From positions 1 to 64,000 of the forward strand of contig CAZDIO010000134.1 in NCBI GenBank assembly GCA_964505555.1: 64,000 bases of DNA, written 5' to 3'. The number at the start of each line of letters is the position of its first letter. The stretch's first letter is position 1. Source of the stretch: CAZDIO01 sp964505555 (GTDB taxonomy: Bacteria; Bdellovibrionota_C; UBA2361; SZUA-149; CAZDIO01). The position numbers and the translations under genes were made by a program. This document shows, piece after piece, positions 36,985 to 45,881 of the stretch. A model generated the notes under the pieces. That model was not told where the DNA came from and ran no database searches. It saw only the letters and a list, made by a program, of their open reading frames with translations.

Positions 36985-37692
36985 GTGGTGAGTGAGGAAG
37001 TCGTGCTAGATAATGAGCGAACAAAGCGCCTTTTAGCAATGGGCGAAATGGCGGCTACGCTTGCACATGAAATGAGAAATCCGCTTGGTAGCATGGAGCT
37101 GTTCTGTACACTCTTAATGAAAGATCTCGATGAAAACCCGGAGTTGTTTCAACTTGCTGATCAAATTCACACTGGCATTAAAACGTTAGATAGAATTATT
37201 GCAAACTCACTTCAGTTTTCAAAAGATATTAAACCGCGAATTCAGACCGTTACCGATATTGAAGAGTTTTTTCAAGAAATACTGAAATATCTAGAGCCAC
37301 AAGCAAATAAACAACATGTTTCCTTGCGATTGTCGCTCGAGGGCAGTGGAAGTGTTTCGTTTGATCGTCATCTCATGAGGCAAGTGCTTCTCAATCTGAT
37401 TCTCAACGCAATTGATGCCTGTACAGCCAAATCAAACGGTGAGGTTATTCTCAAGAGTGATTTGAGCAATAAAGATCGCTGGCTCGTCAGTGTCGTTGAT
37501 AATGGTTGTGGGATTTCACCGGACTCTTTGGAGAAGGTGTTTGATCCATTTTTTACAACCAAGAACGAAGGCACAGGATTAGGGTTGGCAATTGTTCATT
37601 CTATTGTCAGTGCGCATCGGGGAATAGTTGCAATTGAAAGTGAAAAGAGCAAGGGCACAAGTGTGAGTATTCAATTGCCTTGCATGAACTAA
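36985..37692 (+). CDS. Soluble histidine kinase, FlrB-like
   Basis: A 235-residue kinase made up only of HisKA (MGEMAATLAHEMRNPLGS, phospho-acceptor His near residue 30) and HATPase_c (VLLNLILNAIDA, DNGCGISPDSLEKVFDPFFTT, GTGLGLAIVHSI). It lacks a PAS domain or transmembrane helix, so it resembles FlrB/FleS without their sensor region. Signal input must come through another protein. The GTG start at 36985 has AAGGAG about ten bases upstream. It is 10 bases from the partner regulator gene. In such systems it signals that the basal body/export gate is built, through phosphorylation of the regulator. Confidence 0.9.
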   Translation: MVSEEVVLDNERTKRLLAMGEMAATLAHEMRNPLGSMELFCTLLMKDLDENPELFQLADQIHTGIKTLDRIIANSLQFSKDIKPRIQTVTDIEEFFQEILKYLEPQANKQHVSLRLSLEGSGSVSFDRHLMRQVLLNLILNAIDACTAKSNGEVILKSDLSNKDRWLVSVVDNGCGISPDSLEKVFDPFFTTKNEGTGLGLAIVHSIVSAHRGIVAIESEKSKGTSVSIQLPCMN

Positions 37693-37702
37693 GAGGAAAC
37701 AT

Positions 37703-39076
37703 ATGAACGGATCAGAGCGAGCTAATATTTTAGTTGTTGATGATGAGAAGCAGATGCTTCTTGCGCTAGAGGCCGTGCTTGCTCGCTTAGGGCATAGTGT
37801 CTTGAAATGTTCAAACGGTGAAGAAGCTTTACAAGCTCTTCATGGATCTTCGTTTGATTTGGTGATTTCAGATATGAAGATGCCAGAGATGGGAGGGGAT
37901 CAACTGCTCGCTCAGATTCGAAAAGAATATCCAAAACTTCCGGTGGTGATGATTACTGCTTATGGAACAATTGCTCAGGCGGTTGAGGCGATGAAAAATG
38001 GAGCGTTTGATTTCATTACAAAGCCGTTTTCTGCTGAAGATCTTGAACAGATCGTTAATCGTATTGTGAAGCCAGCGCGCATTCCAACGGTATCAAAATC
38101 AACCAAAAATGATACTAAGGATTCTCGAGCCATTATTACTCGGGACCCAGAATTTAAACGTGTTCTTGAGATTGCGAGTGCTGTTGCTCAAAGCTCAGCG
38201 AGTGTGTTGATTCAAGGTGAGTCTGGAACTGGAAAGGAGCTCATTGCTCGATTGATTCATAGTAGTAGCAACCGAAGCTCAGCTCCTTTTGTGGCTGTTA
38301 ATTGCGCGGCCCTCCCAGGGAATCTTCTTGAGAGCGAGTTGTTTGGTCATGAGAAAGGCGCTTTTACAGGAGCGATTGAGAAGAAGCAGGGAAAGTTTGA
38401 GCTTGCACAGGGTGGAACACTTCTTTTAGATGAAATATCAGAGATGGAAGAAGTTCTGCAAGCAAAGCTACTTCGGGTGTTGCAGGAACGAGAAGTTGAT
38501 CGCGTTGGGGGGACAAAACCAATCCCGATCGATGTGCGAGTTGTTGCTACAACAAACCGTGAAATCAGAAAAGAAGTACAGCAGGGGAACTTTCGAGAAG
38601 ATCTCTACTATCGTCTTAACGTGATTCCACTTTTTGTTCCACCGCTTCGAGATCGCTCTGGAGATGTGCGCTTGCTTCTTGAGCACTTCATTCGAAAGTA
38701 TTCAAATGGTGAAAAAAATCTTAGTGAAGAGGCGTTCAAAGAACTTGAAGTCTACCCTTGGCCGGGCAATGTGCGCGAACTTCAAAATGCATGTGAACGA
38801 GCAGTGCTCCTCTCTCCTCAGGAGAGCAAGATCTTGAGTGCGGAAAATTTCATGTTGGGTGTTACAGAATCCCCGGTCAGAGAGGGGAACAATGATCTGC
38901 GGCTGATTCCAGGACTGAGTGTTTGGGAGGCAGAAAAAAGACTTATTTTTGAAACGTTGCGTTCAACTGGAAATAACCGAACGAAAGCGGCAGAGCTCCT
39001 TGGTATTAGTATTCGTACACTTCGAAATAAACTCCATGAATATGGAGATAAAAGTGAGCAGATTGCTGACGAATAG
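37703..39076 (+). CDS. NtrC-type flagellar response regulator, FlrC-like
   Basis: A 457-residue sigma-54 activator with receiver domain (VVDDEKQM, Asp in LVISDMKMPEMGG at ~residue 55, Lys in FITKPFSAED), AAA+ domain (Walker A GESGTGKE, KGAFTGAIEKKQGKF), and Fis-type HTH (NRTKAAELLGISIRTLRNKLHEYG). The upstream kinase is its probable partner. In FlrC/FleR systems it activates class 3 genes for hook and basal body from sigma-54 promoters; a matching promoter lies before flgB at 39192. The 230-base gap behind it carries that promoter and a possible hairpin. Confidence 0.93.
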   Translation: MNGSERANILVVDDEKQMLLALEAVLARLGHSVLKCSNGEEALQALHGSSFDLVISDMKMPEMGGDQLLAQIRKEYPKLPVVMITAYGTIAQAVEAMKNGAFDFITKPFSAEDLEQIVNRIVKPARIPTVSKSTKNDTKDSRAIITRDPEFKRVLEIASAVAQSSASVLIQGESGTGKELIARLIHSSSNRSSAPFVAVNCAALPGNLLESELFGHEKGAFTGAIEKKQGKFELAQGGTLLLDEISEMEEVLQAKLLRVLQEREVDRVGGTKPIPIDVRVVATTNREIRKEVQQGNFREDLYYRLNVIPLFVPPLRDRSGDVRLLLEHFIRKYSNGEKNLSEEAFKELEVYPWPGNVRELQNACERAVLLSPQESKILSAENFMLGVTESPVREGNNDLRLIPGLSVWEAEKRLIFETLRSTGNNRTKAAELLGISIRTLRNKLHEYGDKSEQIADE

Positions 39077-39092
39077 AGGGTGACCAAGCTTT

Positions 39093-39109
39093 GACACTCA
39101 CTGAGTGTC
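39093..39109 (+). terminator. Possible weak hairpin after the regulator gene
   Basis: GACACTCACTGAGTGTC is an eight-base palindrome with a tiny loop, 16 bases after the stop, but it lacks a T-run. It could weakly end transcription or be a protein-binding palindrome. Confidence 0.3.
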
Positions 39110-39191
39110 CTTTGGCGGAACTGAGCAATATTTGAATGAACGAAGAAGTAGATTTTTAAGTATTACGAATGGTTAGGTTGTCAAGCAGGAC

Positions 39192-39207
39192 AGGTACGGA
39201 AATTGCG
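39192..39207 (+). promoter_or_regulatory. Sigma-54 (-24/-12) promoter of the flgB operon
   Basis: AGGTACGGAAATTGCG has GG (39193-39194), ten bases and GC (39205-39206), with a good -12 AATTGC. It lies about 100 bases before flgB. Two sigma-54 activators are encoded directly upstream. Confidence 0.7.
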
Positions 39208-39306
39208 ATGAGTAAGTACGGGTTGAAGTGGAAAAGTTGACAATGGGCACACGAAGCAATCTTTGCTGTCAATATTTTTACGCAGATCGTTGAAGGAGTA
39301 TAGACT

Positions 39307-39705
39307 ATGGAACTTTTTGACAAGACTTTTAATGTGTTAGAAAAATCGCTGGATCTGAGAACCAAGCGACACTCTCTGCTTTCAAGTAATATTGCTAACA
39401 GTGAAACTCCTAACTTTCAAGCAAGGGAGTTAGACTTTGCTGGCGAACTCCAGAAGGCGCTTAACGAACAAACAAGTCCGCTCGAGGTAACCAACCAAGG
39501 ACATCTCGATCTCTCTGCTTCAAGTGCTTCACATATTGTTATTGATAACAGTGGAGCGATGGGAGCAGATGGAAACAACGTCGATCTTGATTTAGCCATG
39601 GGAAAACTTTCAAGTAACGCAAGAGCCTATACAGAAACAGTGTCCTATCTCAATACGAAGCTAAGGTTTTTAAGAGAAGCAATTAGAAGCGCTTCAGGAG
39701 TATAA
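39307..39705 (+). CDS. flgB: Flagellar basal body proximal rod protein FlgB
   Basis: FlgB forms part of the proximal rod, exported by the flagellar type III machine without a signal peptide. This 132-residue protein begins MELFDKTFNVLEKSLDLRTKRHSLLSSNIANSETPNFQARELDF, the typical rod N-terminus containing the SSNIAN and NSETPxF motifs, and ends in a helix FLREAIRSAS. Length matches the family. A GAAGGAG site precedes ATG 39307. It opens the operon flgB-flgC-fliE-fliF-fliG-fliH-fliI-fliJ and is two bases from flgC. Confidence 0.97.
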   Translation: MELFDKTFNVLEKSLDLRTKRHSLLSSNIANSETPNFQARELDFAGELQKALNEQTSPLEVTNQGHLDLSASSASHIVIDNSGAMGADGNNVDLDLAMGKLSSNARAYTETVSYLNTKLRFLREAIRSASGV

Positions 39706-39707
39706 AC

Positions 39708-40148
39708 ATGTTCGGAACAATATTTGATATCGCTGCCAGTGCAATGAGTGCAAATCGCCTTCGTATTAATACGGTGGCAAGTAATATTGCGAACGCAGAA
39801 ACCACGAAAACAGAGGAAGGCGGGCCCTATAAACGCCGAGATGTGGTGTTTGCGGCGACAGATCTTAACCTCCCAGAAGGTTTCGACTCAGCGCTTAATA
39901 AGGCGAGCTTGAAGGGAGTAAAGGTGGCCGCCGTAGTCGCTGACGATAAAGAGCCAAGAAAAGTATACGATCCTGGGCATCCTGATGCGGATCCAAAAAC
40001 AGGTAATGTGGAGATGCCTAATGTAAATCCGGTGAGTGAAATGGTTAACCTGCTTACGGCAAGTGCTGCGTATAAAGCAGCGGCACAGGTGGTGAGTGTT
40101 ACTAAAGAGATGGGCCAGGCGCTTCGCCAACTGAGTCAGCGATTATAA
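39708..40148 (+). CDS. flgC: Flagellar basal body rod protein FlgC
   Basis: FlgC is a proximal rod component located next to FlgB and FliE. The 146-residue sequence begins with the rod N-terminal helix (FDIAASAMSANRLRINTVASNIANAETTKTEEGGPYKRRDVVF) and ends with the conserved C-terminal helix (VNPVSEMVNLLTASAAYKAAAQVVSVTKEMGQALRQL). It includes DPGHPDADP and GNVEMPNVNPVSEM, typical FlgC signature segments. It is tightly spaced between flgB and fliE. Nothing is unusual. Confidence 0.97.
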   Translation: MFGTIFDIAASAMSANRLRINTVASNIANAETTKTEEGGPYKRRDVVFAATDLNLPEGFDSALNKASLKGVKVAAVVADDKEPRKVYDPGHPDADPKTGNVEMPNVNPVSEMVNLLTASAAYKAAAQVVSVTKEMGQALRQLSQRL

Positions 40149-40171
40149 GGTAGTCTAGGAAGGAGAAGAAG

Positions 40172-40510
40172 ATGAAAATTGATCCGATCTCAATGTCTGA
40201 GCAGATGCGTATGATACGTGGGGTGGAAGGCGTTACGCCCAAAAGCGATATTCATATCGGTGAGGGGGTAAACGAAAGTGATGGCAAGAAAAGTTTTCTT
40301 GATTTCCTAGAAAAAAGTGTGTCTGAAGTCAATACTCTTGGAAACGAATCTGAAAAATCAATGCAACGAGCTATCCTTAAGGAGGAGCCGTTTCCGCACA
40401 CCACGGTCATAGCGTTACAGAAAGCAGATCTTTCCTTTCAACTTTTGCTTTCAGTTCAGCGAAAAATTGTTGAAGCATATCGAGAGGTATTACGAACACC
40501 AATCGGATAA
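40172..40510 (+). CDS. fliE: Flagellar hook-basal body complex protein FliE
   Basis: FliE links the rod to the MS ring. This 112-residue protein has the typical C-terminal helices: SFLDFLEKSVSEVNTLGNESEKSM and VIALQKADLSFQLLLSVQRKIVEAYREVLRTPIG, with the conserved Q-K-A-x-L-S-F-Q segment and the closing I/M-x-I-style end. A GAAGGAGAAGAAG site precedes ATG 40172. Position between flgC and fliF is standard. Its N-terminus is somewhat longer than minimal FliE. Confidence 0.94.
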   Translation: MKIDPISMSEQMRMIRGVEGVTPKSDIHIGEGVNESDGKKSFLDFLEKSVSEVNTLGNESEKSMQRAILKEEPFPHTTVIALQKADLSFQLLLSVQRKIVEAYREVLRTPIG

Positions 40511-40573
40511 GCAAAAAAGGTTATTACAGATATCGTTAAGGCAGGTAAGGGTTTTATAGGTTAGGGGACGGTT

Positions 40574-42229
40574 ATGAATTTTGATATCGGTGCTGTTTTT
40601 ACGCAGATTATCTCTGCCTATGCACGATTACCACTCGCTCAAAAGATCGCCATACCGGTGCTCTTTGCGGGAAGCCTCGGAGTTATCGTGTTTGTGTCGC
40701 GCTGGGCAACAAGACCCGATTACGGCCTGCTCTTTTCAAATCTAGAAAGTAATGACGCTGCGAGTATCACAGAGAAGCTAAAAGCTGATAAGATCGGTTT
40801 TCGACTTCGTGATGAGGGAAGAACGATTGAAATTACTCCTGCGGATCGAGTCTATCAAGTTCGTCTCGATCTGGCTGGTGCCGGATTACCTCAAGGGGGC
40901 AGTAACGGTTTTGAGCTTTTTAACGAAAGTCCATTGGGGAGAACAGGTTTTGTTGAAAAAATTATGCTCATTCGAGCTCTCCAAGGAGAACTTGAGCGAT
41001 CCATTCAGTCGATTAGTTCTGTAAGAAGTGTTCGTGTCCACATTACAAGTCCTGAAAAATCGCATTTTGTAAAACGTGACGTATTGCCTACGGCCTCCGT
41101 GCTTCTCAATGTCAAGGCGGGAGGAGAGCTTACTGCTCCACAAGTTCGGGGGATAGCGCATCTTGTCGCAAATAGTGTAGAGCGACTTACCCCAGAAAAT
41201 GTCACAATTATTGATTCTCACGGCAACGTGCTCAACGAGAAACGTAGAGGTGACGATGGGAGCATGGACTCAACGCAGGTTGCTTACAAGCAATCTGTTG
41301 AGGATGAGTATTCAAGAAGAATTGAAACCATGCTCGGCGAAATCCTCGGTCCAGGTCGAGCCGTTGCTCGTGTGACACTTGATCTTGATTTTAGTAAGTA
41401 TGAAAAAGAAGAAGAGGCATTTGACCCGGCAGCTCAGGTAATTCGCAGCGAGCGAAGTGTTGTTGAGGCGGGCGGATTGACAGCTGAAGGTGGTATTCCC
41501 GGAGTTGTTTCAAACCTCAGTAATGATACAGAACTTCTTACGCCACCAGATAGTAACAAGAATTCTAACAGACATAGTGAAACTGTAAAAAATTACGAAG
41601 TCTCTCGAGCCGTAAGTAAAACAGTCTCAGCGCCGGGCGCACTTCGAAAGCTCTCTGCGGCTGTTCTTGTGGATGGGCAGTACGAAATCATTCCTGGTGA
41701 TGCAACAAAAGGTGAGCCAGGAACGAAGCAATATAAACCACTCTCTGCGGAGATGTTGCGAAAGATCGAAAACCTCGTCAAACAAGCAGTTGGATATGAT
41801 GGAAGTCGGGGAGATAATGTATCGATTGAAAATATTCGCTTTCTTGAGCCAGAGGAATCGGTTGGGGAAGCACTGAAGCAAGCTGATTCTCAAAACTTTC
41901 TCTTTAGAGTGGTAGAAGGCTGGGTATTTCCAGCGTTCTTTTGGCTCCTCTTCTTGTTGTTTATTGTGCGGCCTTTAGTGAAGTTTCTTGTCAATCCGAC
42001 TGATGCTGAGGTGGATCTCAGTCGTCTTCTTCCTGAGGGGATTCAAGATCTCGAAGCAGAACTTGAGGCAGAACGATCAAAGCTTTCAACCCGTGCTGAA
42101 GATCAAGCACCGGAGGTGAACATTGAAGAGCTTGAAGAACTCATCGCTGAAAATTCTCGTATCGTAAAAGAAAATCCACAACAGGCAGCATTGTTAATTC
42201 GTTATTGGCTCAATGAAGGAAAGGCATAA
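40574..42229 (+). CDS. fliF: Flagellar MS-ring protein FliF
   Basis: FliF oligomerises to form the MS ring in the inner membrane, the base on which rotor and rod are built. This 551-residue protein has a transmembrane helix at about 25-45 (IAIPVLFAGSLGVIVFVS), YscJ-like ring-building domains (RIALQGELERSIQSISSVRSVRVHI-type region), a beta-collar part with NKNSNRHSETVKNYEVS, a second transmembrane helix near 445-465 (VFPAFFWLLFLLFIVRP), and a C-terminal acidic tail that binds FliG. An AGGGGA site precedes ATG 40574. It is 12 bases from fliG. Confidence 0.96.
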   Translation: MNFDIGAVFTQIISAYARLPLAQKIAIPVLFAGSLGVIVFVSRWATRPDYGLLFSNLESNDAASITEKLKADKIGFRLRDEGRTIEITPADRVYQVRLDLAGAGLPQGGSNGFELFNESPLGRTGFVEKIMLIRALQGELERSIQSISSVRSVRVHITSPEKSHFVKRDVLPTASVLLNVKAGGELTAPQVRGIAHLVANSVERLTPENVTIIDSHGNVLNEKRRGDDGSMDSTQVAYKQSVEDEYSRRIETMLGEILGPGRAVARVTLDLDFSKYEKEEEAFDPAAQVIRSERSVVEAGGLTAEGGIPGVVSNLSNDTELLTPPDSNKNSNRHSETVKNYEVSRAVSKTVSAPGALRKLSAAVLVDGQYEIIPGDATKGEPGTKQYKPLSAEMLRKIENLVKQAVGYDGSRGDNVSIENIRFLEPEESVGEALKQADSQNFLFRVVEGWVFPAFFWLLFLLFIVRPLVKFLVNPTDAEVDLSRLLPEGIQDLEAELEAERSKLSTRAEDQAPEVNIEELEELIAENSRIVKENPQQAALLIRYWLNEGKA

Positions 42230-42241
42230 GAGCTGGCGCTT

Positions 42242-43243
42242 ATGGCAAATGAACTATCAAATTTAGAAAAAGCAGCCTTGGTACTCGTAAGTCTTGGCAA
42301 AGATCAAGCTGCTGATGTCATGAAGTTTCTTACCGAAACTGAGGTGAAGAAACTTAGTCGAACATTTCTCAATGTCAGTGAAGTAGATCGCGATAGCCAG
42401 CGTGTTGTCGTTGGTGAGTTTCATCGTATGCTTCATGCGGCTGAGCGACTCGTTGTAGATGGCAGAGAGTTTGCAAAAGATGTTATCTCCAGTGCCTTTG
42501 GTGCTGAAGCAGGAGATAGTCTCCTTGAGTATATTACTGGGGGAAAGAAAGAACCGTTGAGCCTGCTCCTTGGTGATATTCCTCAAAACACTTTAGATAA
42601 TTTTATGACGGCTGAACATCCCCAGACCATTGCATTTCTGCTCACCAACATGGCTCCAGAGGTAGCTGCACAAGCAATTGCAAAAATGCCCGAAGAAACT
42701 CAAACCGAGGTGCTGGTACGAATTTCGCAGCTCAATAACGTTAAGACTGAAGTTATTGATGAAGTGCGAGAAGTGCTTCGCACACAGTTACGAGGAGTAA
42801 GCATGCGCCAGGAAGAAGCGCTTGGAGGACCGAAAGCCGCAGCAAATATCCTGAACTTCGTTGATCGTACGAATGAGGAGCGAATTATTACAGAAGTTGA
42901 GGAGATGTTTCCAGAGTTGGCCGAAGAGATTCGTAATTTAATGTTTACCTTTGAAGATCTCAGGAAACTTGATGATCGTGGAATTCAAGCGATTATGAAA
43001 GAAGTACCTCGAGATCAACTTGTTATAGCATTAAAGACAGCAAGTCCGGAACTTCGAGAATTGCTCTTTAAAAATATCTCACAACGTGCTGCGCAAATGC
43101 TTCAAGAGGATTTAGAAACGCTTGGCCCTACAAAGTTAAAGGATGTAGAGAAAGCGCAGCAGGGTATTGTGGATGTTGTGCGCAGACTTGAAGCTGAAGG
43201 AAAAGTTGTTCTTGGCGGCGGAGCAGAGGATGTCATGGTGTAG
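42242..43243 (+). CDS. fliG: Flagellar motor switch protein FliG
   Basis: FliG is the rotor part that interacts with the stator and binds FliF and FliM. This 333-residue protein shows N-terminal LSNLEKAALVLVSLGKDQAADVMKFL, the middle EHPQTIAFLLTNM segment with the EHPQ motif, and the C-terminal torque domain with MFTFEDLRKLDDRGIQAIMKEVPRDQLVIALK including conserved charged residues. Length is typical. Gene order fliF-fliG-fliH is normal, and there is no anomaly. Confidence 0.97.
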   Translation: MANELSNLEKAALVLVSLGKDQAADVMKFLTETEVKKLSRTFLNVSEVDRDSQRVVVGEFHRMLHAAERLVVDGREFAKDVISSAFGAEAGDSLLEYITGGKKEPLSLLLGDIPQNTLDNFMTAEHPQTIAFLLTNMAPEVAAQAIAKMPEETQTEVLVRISQLNNVKTEVIDEVREVLRTQLRGVSMRQEEALGGPKAAANILNFVDRTNEERIITEVEEMFPELAEEIRNLMFTFEDLRKLDDRGIQAIMKEVPRDQLVIALKTASPELRELLFKNISQRAAQMLQEDLETLGPTKLKDVEKAQQGIVDVVRRLEAEGKVVLGGGAEDVMV

Positions 43244-43247
43244 CACT

Positions 43248-44060
43248 ATGTTAGAAACGAGTAGCTCAGTAAGTCAGCAAGATGAAGTTCCAGAAGGAAT
43301 CGTCTCGCAGCGTGATTATAAACCCACACCTTTCCAGAGTGCGCGCTGGGAAGTCGTGGGGGAGCGAATGAGTGAGGATAAAAAACATTTTGCGCCAATG
43401 AATTTTGAGATCCTTAAAGCTGAAGAGTATGCCGTTGATCCGATGTTTGCGATGTTTGATGAAGCAGAGAGTGCCTCCAGTGGGTACGGTTGGGGGGAGT
43501 CGGAAGGAGTTCTTAGTGGATTAAGCGATGCGTTGTCTCCTGAGCAGCGCGCACAAGAGCTTGCTGCGAAGTTTGAAGAAGGACAAGCCCTTGGTTACCA
43601 GAAAGGCTTAGAAGAGGCAGAACGGCTTGCTGCAGAGAAGAAGAAAGAACTTGAAGGGCAGCTCAGTAAATTGTTTTCTGAAGTTGAAGAAAAAGTGAAT
43701 GCTTCTTTATTGCAAATGGAACAAGAGGCGCTAAAATTTTCTCTGAATATTGCGAAGAAAATATTAGAGACAACTGCTGAGATTAAACCAGATTACATTA
43801 TCGACGTTATCCGGCAGGGACTTCATTCTATTGGAGCAGCAAAACCTCTTCGTATTCGTGTGGCGGAGCAAGATTTTGAGTTTCTTGAGGTCATTGGACT
43901 CCCTCCGGAGCTTTCTAAAGAGGAGTTAGGAGTGCAGTACGTTGCAGATCCATCGATAAAATCAGGATGCATTATTGAGACTGATTTTGGAGAGATCGAT
44001 CTTCAACTTGAAGAGATGTGGGAGAAGATAAAATCGCAACTCTATGAGACGGTTCGTTAA
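43248..44060 (+). CDS. fliH: Flagellar assembly protein FliH
   Basis: FliH binds the FliI ATPase and docks it to the export gate in the cytoplasm. The 270-residue protein has a variable N-terminus, then GQALGYQKGLEEAERLAAEKKKELEGQLSKLF, a coiled coil, and the C-terminal domain LRIRVAEQDFEFLEVI...YVADPSIKSGCIIETDFGEIDLQLEEMWEKI typical of FliH. The frame opens at 43167, but the ATG at 43248, four bases after the fliG stop, is the likely start and removes an overlap of unmatched residues. It ends by overlapping fliI (TAATG). Confidence 0.93.
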   Translation: MLETSSSVSQQDEVPEGIVSQRDYKPTPFQSARWEVVGERMSEDKKHFAPMNFEILKAEEYAVDPMFAMFDEAESASSGYGWGESEGVLSGLSDALSPEQRAQELAAKFEEGQALGYQKGLEEAERLAAEKKKELEGQLSKLFSEVEEKVNASLLQMEQEALKFSLNIAKKILETTAEIKPDYIIDVIRQGLHSIGAAKPLRIRVAEQDFEFLEVIGLPPELSKEELGVQYVADPSIKSGCIIETDFGEIDLQLEEMWEKIKSQLYETVR

Positions 44061-45394
44061 TGGGCTTTTGGTGCAACGCAAATTCAATCCTTGAACGATC
44101 AAAACCGGTCGCCTCACGAGGTATGGTGACGGAAGTTCGAGGGCTCATTATCGAAGGGAATGGTCCGGCAGTCGGATTAGGGACGATGTGTAGTATTTTA
44201 CAGGGCGACCATGAAATTGCAGCACAGGTGGTGGGATTTAGAAAGGATCGCTTGCTTTTGATGCCTTACGGAGAGCTCCATGGAATTGCTCCCGGGGCAA
44301 CGATTGTTGCTCACGGAGATAATGCAACCGTACTTGTTGGAAGTGAGCTCCTTGGTCGGGTGTTTACTCCACTTGGGGACCCCCTTGATGATCTTCCTCG
44401 GATTTCTACTGGTATCGAAGTTCCGCTCTATTGTAACCCTCCTTCTCCGCTTTCTCGGGATCGTATTGGTGAACGTTACGATAGCGGCATTAAGGCAGTA
44501 AATGGTTTTCTTACTATTGGAAGAGGGCAACGAATTGCAATCATGGCTGGCTCTGGTGTGGGTAAATCAACATTTCTTGGGATGATCGCCCGGCATGCAA
44601 AAAGTTCGGTCAATGTTATTGCACTTGTTGGTGAGCGAGGACGAGAGGTTCGCGATTTTATCGAGCGCGATCTTGGAGAGGAAGGAATGAAGCGGAGTGT
44701 TCTTATTGTTGCAACGAGTGACACGAGTGCCTTAACAAGAGTGCGGTCAGCTTTTGTTGCAACGGCAATTGCAGAATATTTTCGAGACCAAGGTGAAGAA
44801 GTAACGCTCCTTCTAGATTCAATAACCAGGTTTTGCATGGCTCAACGTGAAATTGGCCTCGCCGTTGGAGAACCGCCAAGTACCAGTGGATATACACCGT
44901 CGGTATTTGCAATGCTTCCAAAATTAATGGAACGCGCGGGAACAAAACGGGGGGCAGGATCGATTACCGGTTGGTACACGGTGCTTGTTGAAGGGGATGA
45001 TATGAATGAACCGATCGCGGACTCGGTTCGTGGTCTTTTAGATGGGCACATCGTGCTTAGTAGAGATCTTGCGGGAAGGGGTCATTACCCAGCAATCGAT
45101 ATTTTACAGAGTGTTTCTCGAATTATGCCCGATGTAGTTGAAAAAGATCAGTTGCATCTTGCGACGGCGGGACGAAGGGTGCTTGCCGATTACAAAGAAG
45201 CGGAAGATCTGATAACGATTGGTGCCTATAAACCAGGTCAGAATCCAAAAGTAGATCACGCAGTAACTCATATTGACAGATTACGAGAGTATTTAGTGCA
45301 AACTCCTGAAGAGAAGTTTACATTTGAAGAATCTACAAAACTTCTTGAAGGTGTTTTTGAACGAGAGGTTGAAAAGGTTACAGTTCGTGCGTAA
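44060..45394 (+). CDS. fliI: Flagellar export ATPase FliI
   Basis: FliI is the hexameric ATPase at the base of the flagellar type III export apparatus, which primes substrate unfolding and release. The 444-residue sequence has a beta-barrel domain (residues ~18-90), Walker A GSGVGKS (~160-167), Walker B LLLDSITRFCMAQREIGLAVGEPPSTSGYTPSVF, and a C-terminal domain typical of F1-ATPase relatives. The start overlaps the fliH stop by one base, and the N-terminus (NSILERSKPVASRGMVTEVRGL) fits the family. Nothing is missing. Confidence 0.97.
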   Translation: MGFWCNANSILERSKPVASRGMVTEVRGLIIEGNGPAVGLGTMCSILQGDHEIAAQVVGFRKDRLLLMPYGELHGIAPGATIVAHGDNATVLVGSELLGRVFTPLGDPLDDLPRISTGIEVPLYCNPPSPLSRDRIGERYDSGIKAVNGFLTIGRGQRIAIMAGSGVGKSTFLGMIARHAKSSVNVIALVGERGREVRDFIERDLGEEGMKRSVLIVATSDTSALTRVRSAFVATAIAEYFRDQGEEVTLLLDSITRFCMAQREIGLAVGEPPSTSGYTPSVFAMLPKLMERAGTKRGAGSITGWYTVLVEGDDMNEPIADSVRGLLDGHIVLSRDLAGRGHYPAIDILQSVSRIMPDVVEKDQLHLATAGRRVLADYKEAEDLITIGAYKPGQNPKVDHAVTHIDRLREYLVQTPEEKFTFEESTKLLEGVFEREVEKVTVRA

Positions 45395-45430
45395 ACGACA
45401 AAAACGGTTAATTCATGAGGTGAGATTCCT

Positions 45431-45868
45431 ATGAAGCGTTTTCACTTTCGGTTGCAACGGGTGCTTGATTTTCGCTCAAGTGTCAAGAAAGAGCAGGGAC
45501 AGGTGCTTTCAAAAGCTAATGCAACGCTTTTTGAAGAAGAAAAAACGCTTACACATATTTTGACGGAACAAGAAGCAGCTCAACCCCCAACAAATAAGGT
45601 TATGGCAATGGCAGAACTTTCTCTTCAGGCGAAATATCAGGAGTATTTGCAGGAAGCACTCATTGAGCAACGGCTACTTGTTTTAGAGGCCGCTTCTGCA
45701 GTTGATGCCGCGCGCGAAGCCTATATTGAAAAAGCTCGGGAGGAAGAGGCGTTAGAGATTCTCAAAAAGAAACGAAAAGAACGGCATCGTTTGGAAGAAT
45801 TAAAACGAGAACGAAAGAAGATCGATGAAATTGTTGTGCAGAGACATCGCTTTACAAAAAATAATTAA
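45431..45868 (+). CDS. fliJ: Flagellar export protein FliJ
   Basis: FliJ is a small coiled-coil protein that works with FliI in the export gate as a stalk-like rotor and substrate chaperone escort. This 145-residue protein starts MKRFHFRLQRVLDFRSSVKKEQ, the typical FliJ N-terminus, and is almost entirely helical with charged heptads (LEVLKKKRKERHRLEELKRERKKIDEIVVQRH-like end). It lies between fliI and the MotE-like gene, a common order. The sequence of FliJ is weakly conserved, but position and shape support the call. Confidence 0.9.
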   Translation: MKRFHFRLQRVLDFRSSVKKEQGQVLSKANATLFEEEKTLTHILTEQEAAQPPTNKVMAMAELSLQAKYQEYLQEALIEQRLLVLEAASAVDAAREAYIEKAREEEALEILKKKRKERHRLEELKRERKKIDEIVVQRHRFTKNN

Positions 45869-45881
45869 GGAGTGAAGGGCA

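Noticed and set aside
39113..39127. TGGCGGAACTGAGC as a sigma-54 promoter before flgB
   Set aside because: The spacing between GG and GC is nine bases instead of ten; the site at 39192 fits better.
44476..44838. A 120-residue minus-strand frame inside fliI
   Set aside because: It overlaps the conserved Walker regions of fliI in the antisense direction and shows only low-complexity Arg/Ser content.
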